A stretch of DNA of 64,000 nt. Origin: Streptomyces sp. cf386 (lineage in GTDB: Bacteria > Actinomycetota > Actinomycetes > Streptomycetales > Streptomycetaceae). The DNA is taken from the NCBI RefSeq assembly GCF_900103585.1, contig NZ_FNHV01000003.1, forward strand, positions 584,011 through 648,010, written 5' to 3'. A program made the position numbers and the translations under genes. The notes beneath the pieces were generated by a model that was given only the letters and a program-made list of their open reading frames with translations, had not been told where the DNA came from and ran no database searches. Below, piece after piece: positions 8,649 through 15,813 of the stretch (positions are counted from its first letter, which is position 1; each line of letters opens with the position of its first letter).

Positions 8649-8747
8649 CTGTGGTGCCTTCCGAGCGGAGGAGCGGCGGTGCTACCCGGGGTTGGCCGTA
8701 GCAAACGCGGATATGGCATGTCACGTCAAGGTGTTGTCGTAACGAGA

Positions 8748-8763
8748 CGGCAACCGTTTGCCG
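8748..8763. promoter_or_regulatory. CGGCAA-N4-TTGCCG inverted repeat upstream of the binding-protein gene
   Basis: A 6-4-6 inverted repeat lies about 100 bases upstream of the binding-protein start, just past the stop of the anti-sigma ATPase gene. It could be an operator for the sugar-binding gene or a weak terminator; there is no T-run. Confidence 0.35.
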
Positions 8764-8766
8764 TAC

Positions 8767-9201
8767 TCACGAGTAGAGGTCCTTTAGGCCCAGTTCCGCC
8801 CAGACGGTTTTACCGACTTCACGCTCGGCGACGCCCCAGGCGAGCGCGAGGAGCTGAACGAGGATCAGCCCTCGGCCGCCCTCACCGTCCGACTCCGTGA
8901 CGAATTGGAGCTGCCGGTCGCCGCGTGCGTCGCTCACTTCGATACGCAGGGTTTCCTCGGGGAGGAGGATGAGCCGCAGCTCGAAGTCACGTCCGGGAAC
9001 ACTGCCGTGGGTGACGGCGTTGGCGGCGAGTTCGGCGACGAGTTGCTGTGCGGTGTGGTTCGCGTCGCTGTCGTACGGGTGGCCCCAGGCGGTGAGTTGG
9101 TGCGCGGTGAGGCGTCTGGCGAGGCGGGCGCCTCGGGGGGTGGCGCTGAGGCGTTGGGCAAGGGTGGGAGTAGGTGTGGGGGTGGTGATTTCGACGTTCA
9201 C
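8767..9201 (-). CDS. RsbW-like ATP-binding protein (putative anti-sigma factor)
   Basis: 144 residues of a GHKL ATPase (HATPase_c_2) of the RsbW/SpoIIAB type that Streptomyces encode in large numbers. The N box is QQLVAELAANAVTHGS and the G1 box is LRIEVSDARGDRQ, with the G2-like segment EGGRGLILVQLLALAWGV. Family members bind sigma factors or other regulators. It diverges from an XRE-DUF5753 gene followed by a DUF397 gene, the trio found at the whiJ and abaA developmental loci. The target is unknown, and the XRE member here is broken. Confidence 0.87.
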   Translation of the reverse strand: MNVEITTPTPTPTLAQRLSATPRGARLARRLTAHQLTAWGHPYDSDANHTAQQLVAELAANAVTHGSVPGRDFELRLILLPEETLRIEVSDARGDRQLQFVTESDGEGGRGLILVQLLALAWGVAEREVGKTVWAELGLKDLYS

Positions 9202-9315
9202 GTCACTGAGAGTGGCCGGTTGTATCTACGCTGACCAGGGGGGACTGCGCGACTCTGCGTAGCAGTACGGCTGCGAGGCGTGTGAAGTCGGGCGGTCGGC
9301 CGTGACCACAACGAC

Positions 9316-10035
9316 GTGAGGACGGGGACGCGGATGAAGGACGAGCGGGAGCGGAGGCCGGAGACGCCGGCCGAGGCCGACGGGACCATCGAGTTGTTCA
9401 GCACGCTGGGCAAGATGCTGCGGCGGCTGCGTGAGCGGGCGGGGCTGACGCAGAAGGAGTTCGGCGTGAAGGTCGGGTACGGGCCCGATCAGATCGGGGC
9501 GATGGAGCGGGGTGTGCGGGTGCCGCGGCCCGAGTTCCTGGAGAAGGCGGATGAAATCCTCGATGCCGGTGGGCTGTTGACGGACGCGATCGAGGACGTC
9601 GAGCGGGCGATGTCGAAGCGGCGGACTCGGCATCCGGAGTGGTACCGGAGTTACGCGGCGCTGGAGGCGGAGGCCGTCGAGCTGCACTTCTACGCCAACC
9701 AGGGCGTGCCGGGACTGCTCCAGACCCCGGACTACGCGCACGCCGTGTTCGTCAAGCGCCGCCCGCTGCTGACCGAGGAAGTCTGCGGAATGTCGAGCTC
9801 CAGGTCATGCCGACCGAGTGCGCGGAACACCCCAACATGGACGGCGCGTTCACACTGTTGACACCCCCAGAAGCATGCCCAGGTGGGCTATACGGAGGTA
9901 CAGGGCTACCCGAGGCTCATCACGGACATGGAAGAGGTTCGGAAGCTCGCCGAGCGCTATGGGATCATGCGCGCGCTGGCCCTCAATCCCTTGGAGTCCC
10001 GCGCCTTGATCGAGAAGAAGCTGGGGGAACTGTGA
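9316..10035 (+). pseudogene. Disrupted XRE-DUF5753 (WhiJ-like) regulator
   Basis: The frame opens normally with an XRE helix-turn-helix (GKMLRRLRERAGLTQKEFG) and the start of DUF5753 (YANQGVPGLLQTPDYAHAVF). After LLTEEV near 9781 the expected middle of the domain is missing and the reading continues in another frame (LRNVELQVMPTE, then HPNMDGAFTLLTP). A second shift near 9890 restores the first frame (VGYTEVQGYPRLITDMEE) to a normal end at 10033-10035. Read straight, the first frame stops at 9861. So a deletion of roughly a hundred bases plus a compensating shift have inactivated the gene. The following DUF397 gene still overlaps its stop. Confidence 0.88.
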
Positions 10036-10226
10036 ACACCGACAGACTCGACTGGTTCAAGTCCAGCTACAGCGGCGGCGAGGGCGGCGAATGCCTCGAA
10101 GTCGCCACCTGCCCCCACACCATCCACATCCGCGACTCCAAGAACCCCACCGGCCCCCACCTCACCCTCTCCCCCACCACCTGGTCGGCCTTCCTGTCAG
10201 GGGAGTTGGTCGGCGAGGGGCGCTAG
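10032..10226 (+). CDS. DUF397 protein
   Basis: 64 residues with the family signature: WFKSSYSGGEGGECLEVA, then HIRDSKNPTGPHLTLSPTTW. DUF397 proteins accompany XRE-DUF5753 regulators in Streptomyces and are thought to modulate them. The GTG start overlaps the stop of the broken regulator gene (GTGA), so translational coupling has been kept although the partner is disrupted. Its last 30 bases overlap the end of the convergent NACHT gene. Confidence 0.88.
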   Translation: MNTDRLDWFKSSYSGGEGGECLEVATCPHTIHIRDSKNPTGPHLTLSPTTWSAFLSGELVGEGR

Positions 10227-13200
10227 CGCCGCAGTAGCCGCCAGGGCTCTCGCGGACGCCTCGCGTACCTCCTCCTCGGGGTCGGTCTCGGCCCGCTCCC
10301 GCAGCAGCGGCAACGTCTGCGGGTGGGCGGGCCAGCCGAAGGCGAGCGACTGGAGGGCGGCGATTCGGGGCTGGGCTTGGGGATCGGCGATGGCCCGGTC
10401 CCGCAGGAACCCGGCTGCCCTGTCGTCCGTCTCGTGTACGGCCCACCAGCGCAGGGCGAGGGCCCGAGTCCACTGTCCGGGGTCGGCGACCGCCCTGGCG
10501 CGGATCAGCTCTCGGGTCGCGGCATCGTCACCCCGGTCTGTGGCCAGGAGCGTCAGTGCCTTTCCCCTCACCCGTTCGGAACTGTCTTCGGACGCCCGCT
10601 CGCGGACTGCTGCCCAGCCGTCGACGGCATCCGGGCAGTGCCGCATGGCGTCCAGAACCTCGTGGCGGACATTGTCGGCCGGTTCATTTTTGAGCCGGTC
10701 GAACACCAGCTCCCAGGTACTGGGCTCGTGACTCCAGTAGTCGCACAATGCTGCCGCCGCGGCAAAGCGGACGCCGACGTCAGGGTCGTTGACCAGGTGT
10801 TCGCGGACCAGCGCCCGGGTCTCGGTCTCCCGCGTCCTCAGCCGTGCCAGTCCGGCGAGCGCGGTTCTCCGAGCATCGTCACCGGGGTCCTCGGAGAGAC
10901 GATCGCGCAGGATCTCCCACGTGTCGGTCCGGGATGTCGCCACCGCTGTCCGCACCAGCACATCGCAGGCGGCTTGACGGACCTCCCCGTGCCGGTCCGC
11001 AACGGCAAGGTGACGGGCCAGTTCCCAGGTGTCGGGTTCCTCGCCCCGCACCTCTCGCAGTGCGTACAGGGCATTCGATCGGACAAACCAGTGGTCGTCC
11101 TCGACGGCGAGTCTGCGCGCGAGTCGCCAGTCCCCCTGCTTGATGACCAACTGGGACATGGCTGACTGCCGTACGGTCTCATCCGGGTCGTCGATCGCCA
11201 GTTCCCGCAGCAGTTCCTGGACGATTTCATCGTCACAGACCTTGATCATCCATTCGATTGCCGTGTCCCGCACCGGGCCTTCCGGGTCCTCGACCGCCAG
11301 GCGGCTCAACAGCGCCTGGACCACCGGATCCTCAGCCCTGTACCTGGCCAGCAGATCCAACGCCACAGGGCGGTCCCCGTACCAGTGGGAGTCGAGGAGT
11401 TCGAGGATCGGCGCCCACAGGCCGGGGGCCTCGGAGTCGCTCCGGAGGTGCAGCGCAAGGGCGCGCACTTGCAGCGAGGGGTCGTTGACGGAACGGTCCC
11501 GGATCAGATCGCTCAGCTCGGCCTCGTTCTCGCCGCACTGGAACAGGAGCTCCAACGCCGCCCCGCGGACCTCCTCGTCCGGATCCGCGAGCAGACGAGC
11601 CCCGAGCAGTTCCTGGACGCCCCGCTCAGTACCCCAGCGCGCCGCCAGCATTTCCAGCAAGACCTTACGGGCTGTGAAGTCATCCGAATGTACCGCCACG
11701 GCCTGCGCCAGCGCCTGCCCTTGGTAGAGCGCGGATGCGAACATGCCCGCATGCCTTGAATAGCTGAACTGACCGCACAGGTGGAACCAGCGCAGGAATG
11801 GGGGCCGCCCACTCCAGTGGGGCGGATACGTCCTCAGCGCGGCCGAGATCTCTTCCACCACATGGGTCAGGGTGTGTGGGCCGTTCCCCTCCAGGGCCGC
11901 GATGATGCCGTCCACGACAGCTCTGCTCTGCGCCGAGAGAGCACCGATCCTGCGCACCTCCGCCAGCGCCCGCACGCTCAGGGCGAGAAGCCGCGCGTAC
12001 GAGTTCGTGACGACGCATCGCCGATGCATTTCCAACAGCCGGTCGATCGCCGCAGCCGCGTCCCGTTCCCCGATCCGCCCGACGAGCAGCAACAACACCT
12101 CATGCCACGCCGGATCCTCCGCATGCCGCACGAAGACCCGCTCGATGAACTCCTCCTGAGTCCACTCGCGTTCGCGCGTGTACCGGCGATCGATGTCCTC
12201 GGCGGCCAAGTACTCCAGGAACGCCCGATGCACAAACCCGTACACCCCGCCCCCGTAATGACTGAGGATGAAGTTCCGCTCCCGGAACTGCCGCACCATC
12301 GTCCGCGCCGCCGACACCGCCTGGGCAACCGGCAGTTCGTACTGTTCCCGTAGGTACTCCTTGAACGTGTCCAGCAGCTCGTCCTGGTGGATGTGGTTGC
12401 CGGCGATCCCCCCGTCCCCGTCCTGCATCCGCCGTGCGACCAGCCGCAGCAGCTCGTGCCGGTCCTCGTCACCGAGGTACGACAGGGCCTCGACGTCAGT
12501 GGGAGCGCGCAGGTTCTTGGCGTGCTCGTCCCAGTGGGCCACCAGGACAGCGACCGCATGCCGATAGACGCCCTGCCGGTCCCGAGGCAGTTCCCGACGT
12601 CGGCCGATGATGGCCAGGATCGTCAACAGCAGGGGATTCCCGGCCAGTTCACCCACCGGCCGCGAATACCCCACCGCGTCGGTCAGCCGTCGGCACAGCA
12701 GGGCCGCTCGCTCCTCGTCACGCGGATACGCCGTCGCGTACCACTGCCCCGCGAACCGCGCGATCTGCTCCTTGCTCAGGTCCTGGATCATGTAGTGCGC
12801 GAACCCGGCGCGCTCCAGCACACCCCGCCGGTACCCGATGACCCGCGATGTCACCACCACGCGCACCCCGGCGTCCCCGTACCGCCCGGCGAAGTCCGCG
12901 ATCCGATGGCTGACCTGCTCCCGGGCAGCCGGGTCGAAGAGTTCGTCCAGGCCGTCGAAGACGACGACCGCCCGCCCCTCGGCCAGCAACCGCTCCGTCA
13001 CCGCCACCGGCGGCGCCATCCCCTTGTTACCGTGCAGATGCTTGAGGAAGTCCTCGAGCGTCCGGTCCCGCCACTCCCCCGCCGCGTACTCACGCAGCTC
13101 CACGACCAGGGGCACCCGACCCATCAGTGGCTCCAGCGGATCGCCCGCCGCCACCTCCTGCGTCAGTGTGAGTGCCACATGCCGGGCCAGCGTCGACTTC

Positions 13201-13721
13201 CCCGCCCCCGGATCGCCGAGCAGCACGATGCGGCGCTCACTCGAATCGGCCAGCACCTCAAGAACATCCCGCGCCGGCCGATCCGCATAGGCACGCCGCG
13301 CCCGCTCCAAGGCCTCCCGCTCCAGTCCGGGCGGCAGGCTCGACGGCCACTCCCCGGAGTCGACGAGCCGTTGCCGGATGTCGCGCGGCAACTCCACCGG
13401 CGGCGGGTCCGCCCTTACCGTCGGCGCCACGAACACCTCGTCCAGACCGACCGGCGGATGCTCGCCCTCCTCCGTGGGGATCAGGACGTCCAGGTCGAGC
13501 CGACCGTAGGTCTCACGGATACGGGTGGAGTACCGCCGTAGCGCCTCGTCCGTCTCCTCCGGTGACAGCTCGGCCGCTTCCGGAAGCTGCTGCACATACT
13601 GGTTTTCGACGTGCGTGTACATCGCGGTGCTGTGATCGCCGGTCGCGGCGGCCTTGACGTCACCCCCCGCTCCGACCGCCCGCTCTCCACCCGCCTCCAC
13701 CTGCTTCGGCTTCCACTCCAT
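10197..13721 (-). CDS. NACHT-domain STAND ATPase with carboxyl HEAT repeats
   Basis: 1174 residues from the ATG at 13721. Residues 1-150 hold a short leader (GGDVKAAATGDHST) and a helical linker without a recognisable enzyme domain. The NACHT module follows: Walker A GDPGAGKS (169-176), Walker B AVVVFDGLDEL (251-261) and the arginine region VVVTSRVIGYRRG (288-300), then a helical STAND region with YGFVHRAFLEYLAAEDI. From about residue 680 to the end there are a dozen or more HEAT-like units built on DPxxxVRxxAL. Such proteins act as ATP-driven sensors, often antiviral, in which repeats recognise a trigger. The effector may be the divergent CHAT protein. Cytoplasmic. Phage defence is inferred, not shown. 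Confidence 0.9.
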   Translation of the reverse strand: MEWKPKQVEAGGERAVGAGGDVKAAATGDHSTAMYTHVENQYVQQLPEAAELSPEETDEALRRYSTRIRETYGRLDLDVLIPTEEGEHPPVGLDEVFVAPTVRADPPPVELPRDIRQRLVDSGEWPSSLPPGLEREALERARRAYADRPARDVLEVLADSSERRIVLLGDPGAGKSTLARHVALTLTQEVAAGDPLEPLMGRVPLVVELREYAAGEWRDRTLEDFLKHLHGNKGMAPPVAVTERLLAEGRAVVVFDGLDELFDPAAREQVSHRIADFAGRYGDAGVRVVVTSRVIGYRRGVLERAGFAHYMIQDLSKEQIARFAGQWYATAYPRDEERAALLCRRLTDAVGYSRPVGELAGNPLLLTILAIIGRRRELPRDRQGVYRHAVAVLVAHWDEHAKNLRAPTDVEALSYLGDEDRHELLRLVARRMQDGDGGIAGNHIHQDELLDTFKEYLREQYELPVAQAVSAARTMVRQFRERNFILSHYGGGVYGFVHRAFLEYLAAEDIDRRYTREREWTQEEFIERVFVRHAEDPAWHEVLLLLVGRIGERDAAAAIDRLLEMHRRCVVTNSYARLLALSVRALAEVRRIGALSAQSRAVVDGIIAALEGNGPHTLTHVVEEISAALRTYPPHWSGRPPFLRWFHLCGQFSYSRHAGMFASALYQGQALAQAVAVHSDDFTARKVLLEMLAARWGTERGVQELLGARLLADPDEEVRGAALELLFQCGENEAELSDLIRDRSVNDPSLQVRALALHLRSDSEAPGLWAPILELLDSHWYGDRPVALDLLARYRAEDPVVQALLSRLAVEDPEGPVRDTAIEWMIKVCDDEIVQELLRELAIDDPDETVRQSAMSQLVIKQGDWRLARRLAVEDDHWFVRSNALYALREVRGEEPDTWELARHLAVADRHGEVRQAACDVLVRTAVATSRTDTWEILRDRLSEDPGDDARRTALAGLARLRTRETETRALVREHLVNDPDVGVRFAAAAALCDYWSHEPSTWELVFDRLKNEPADNVRHEVLDAMRHCPDAVDGWAAVRERASEDSSERVRGKALTLLATDRGDDAATRELIRARAVADPGQWTRALALRWWAVHETDDRAAGFLRDRAIADPQAQPRIAALQSLAFGWPAHPQTLPLLRERAETDPEEEVREASARALAATAALAPLADQLP

Positions 13722-13748
13722 GGCAGGACCGTAGCGGGCCAAAACCCC

Positions 13749-13761
13749 TGATGTAGCATCA
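13749..13761. promoter_or_regulatory. TGATG-TAG-CATCA palindrome between the NACHT and CHAT starts
   Basis: A perfect 5-3-5 inverted repeat sits in the 78-base gap between the divergent NACHT (13721) and CHAT-GGDEF (13800) starts. It could be a shared operator that ties their expression together. No regulator gene is obvious beside it. Confidence 0.45.
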
Positions 13762-13799
13762 ACTTCCTTTCAGAGAACCGAGTTCGCACTCCGGGGACG

Positions 13800-15116
13800 G
13801 TGTCCGTGAAGGTCCTGCTGGTCGCCGCCAATCCGCTCGACACCGGACGTCTTGCGCTGGACGAGGAGATGCGGCTCGTCCAGGAGCGGACGGAGCAGAG
13901 CCCCTACGCCGCCGAGATCGAGTTCGTGCCGGTCTGGGCCGCGCGCGCCGACGATCTGCTGCGGGAGATCAACCGGCATGCTCCGACCGTGCTGCACTTC
14001 TCCGGGCACAGCTCGCTCAACAGCATCGACCTGGTCGGCACCGACAGACGGGCACAGCCGGTGTCGCGGGAGGCCGTCCTCAGGCTGCTCGGGCTCGATG
14101 CCGCGCGCTCGGTCAGGGTCGTGCTGCTGAACTCCTGCTACTCGGCCGAGATGGCCAAGGACATCGCACACACCGGCAGGTGTGCCATCGGCACGATCGA
14201 GCAGTGGGGGGACGAGCAGGCGGCTCTGTTCTCCGCCTCCTTCTACCGGGCGCTCGGCTTCGGCGCGACCCTCAAGGAAGCCGTCGAGCAGGGGTGCACC
14301 TCCATTCTGTTGGAGGGGTACACGGGCGCGGACGACATACGCCTGCACGGCGACGAGGTGGACGAGGACGGCACGGAGGGCGCGGGCGGCGCGGATGGCG
14401 CGGATGGCTCGGCCATGCGGTTGGTCGGCCCTGCCGCCCATGACGCCGGACGACGCGCGGCTCGGGCGCAGAGCAGCGGCATCCGGGACGGTCAACCGGC
14501 CGAGCCCATCCCCCTGTTCAACGAGAGCGAGTGCGCCGACTTCGTGACGAAGTCCCTCGCGGGCGCGCGTTCGGCGGCACTGACCTACCTGGACGTCGAC
14601 GGATTGCTGGGCATCAACGACGTCTACGGCGAGCACGTCGGCGACCTGGTGATCCAGCGGTGCAGCGAACTGGTCGCCGTACACAGTGCCGAGTCCGCCG
14701 CGCTGTGCCGGCTCCGAGGTGATCAGTACGTCGTCGTGGAGCGGGACGTCGACGTCTCGTCGGCCGAGAAGCGGGCCGGGAAGCTGGTGACGGGGATACG
14801 CCGGCACAAGTGGTCGTACATCTCCCGGGATCTCCATGTGAGCGCCACCGGCTCCATCGCGCACTGGCACGGCGTCGACGAGGACGCCCCCAGTCTGATT
14901 CTGCGTGCGGTGCTGGGCGTCAAGGAGGCCAAGATCCGGCACCGCGCCTCACTCGCCGCGGCGCCTCTCGCGCTGCCCGAACTCGGCGGCGAGTTCGAGC
15001 GGGAGAGGGACAAGCTCTGGCAGCTCTCCTCGTATCTGTCCTCCGATACGCGGCGGAGCATCAAGGCCGCCACGGAAGCCCGGCTGGAGCAGAGGCGAGC
15101 GCGGCCCCGCTTCTGA
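13800..15116 (+). CDS. CHAT-type caspase-like protease fused to a degenerate GGDEF domain
   Basis: 438 residues. Residues 1-180 form a CHAT/caspase-like domain: KVLLVAANPLDTGRL at the start, catalytic His70 in VLHFSGHSS and catalytic Cys113 in VVLLNSCYSAEMA. A low-complexity Gly/Ala/Asp linker (180-235) follows. Residues 240-385 match a GGDEF nucleotide-cyclase fold: metal-site ALTYLDVDGLLGINDVYGEH (260-279), then LCRLRGDQYVVVE where GGDEF is replaced by RGDQY (306-310). Loss of the glutamate suggests altered or lost cyclase activity, possibly nucleotide sensing. The carboxyl end is basic. Start GTG at 13800; a GTG at 13806 is possible. It diverges from the NACHT gene. Nucleotide-controlled proteolysis in a defence role is my inference. 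Confidence 0.85.
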   Translation: MSVKVLLVAANPLDTGRLALDEEMRLVQERTEQSPYAAEIEFVPVWAARADDLLREINRHAPTVLHFSGHSSLNSIDLVGTDRRAQPVSREAVLRLLGLDAARSVRVVLLNSCYSAEMAKDIAHTGRCAIGTIEQWGDEQAALFSASFYRALGFGATLKEAVEQGCTSILLEGYTGADDIRLHGDEVDEDGTEGAGGADGADGSAMRLVGPAAHDAGRRAARAQSSGIRDGQPAEPIPLFNESECADFVTKSLAGARSAALTYLDVDGLLGINDVYGEHVGDLVIQRCSELVAVHSAESAALCRLRGDQYVVVERDVDVSSAEKRAGKLVTGIRRHKWSYISRDLHVSATGSIAHWHGVDEDAPSLILRAVLGVKEAKIRHRASLAAAPLALPELGGEFERERDKLWQLSSYLSSDTRRSIKAATEARLEQRRARPRF

Positions 15117-15230
15117 CAGCGGTGCGTGTCCGGGCGCGACCGCGCCCTCGGAAGGGTGAATCACCGAACAGCCGTACCAACCCGCCCTACGGTCTCACGC
15201 TGTCACCCGAGATCCAGGAAGGGAGCCCCC

Positions 15231-15785
15231 ATGGCAACCGCCTCCCGTGCGGCGCTGACCGTCGAGGTCATGGAGATGCTGGCCTCGCTCGACCCCCGGT
15301 TGTGGGAGATCGTCGAGCCGCCCGTCCCGCCGCACCCCATTCACGACCCCGGCGTCGGCAACGGCTTCGGTATCGGATTCAGGTCGGCGGCCGGAGACGG
15401 AGGGCGTCTGAATCCGCAGCCGATTCCGCCCGGGATCGCGCTGTTGCCGGCCGTCCGGGACATGTCCGTCTCGGTGGCGGAGGCCACGATCGCCGCCAGC
15501 CTGGCGGGGAAGAAGCCCGCCGAGGTACTGAAGGAGGTCGGGGACGACATCTGCCCCGAACCGCCGAAGCTGCCCTGGCCGAAGAAGTGGCCCGTGCCCG
15601 TCCAGTTGCGGGAGCAGCTCATCAGCGACCCGCAGCGCGTCTCCCCCGCCGTCCAGGCCTCGGCCGCCCTGGTCTTCCAGTCGTACGCCCACCGCATCAC
15701 GGACAAGGCCCTGAGCACGGCGTTCGCCGGCCTCGCCGACCGCCTGCTGGAGAGGGCTCTGAAGACCGCCGGCCGCACTGCCTGA
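15231..15785 (+). CDS. Uncharacterised 184-residue protein behind the CHAT-GGDEF gene
   Basis: I do not recognise a named domain. The ATG follows a strong AGGAAGGGAG ribosome-binding site. The amino third is Pro-rich with EPPVPPHPIHDPG and a segment LNPQPIPPGIALLPAVRDMS; similar L-N-P-Q-P segments occur, as I recall, in other unassigned actinobacterial proteins. Then come a helical stretch, a lysine/proline patch PEPPKLPWPKKWPVP, and a helical carboxyl third. No signal peptide or membrane segment. It lies 114 bases after the CHAT gene on the same strand and could be a substrate, adaptor or regulator of it. Confidence 0.65.
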   Translation: MATASRAALTVEVMEMLASLDPRLWEIVEPPVPPHPIHDPGVGNGFGIGFRSAAGDGGRLNPQPIPPGIALLPAVRDMSVSVAEATIAASLAGKKPAEVLKEVGDDICPEPPKLPWPKKWPVPVQLREQLISDPQRVSPAVQASAALVFQSYAHRITDKALSTAFAGLADRLLERALKTAGRTA

Positions 15786-15813
15786 GGGTCGGGCCGGGCG
15801 AGCCACGTCGCCG

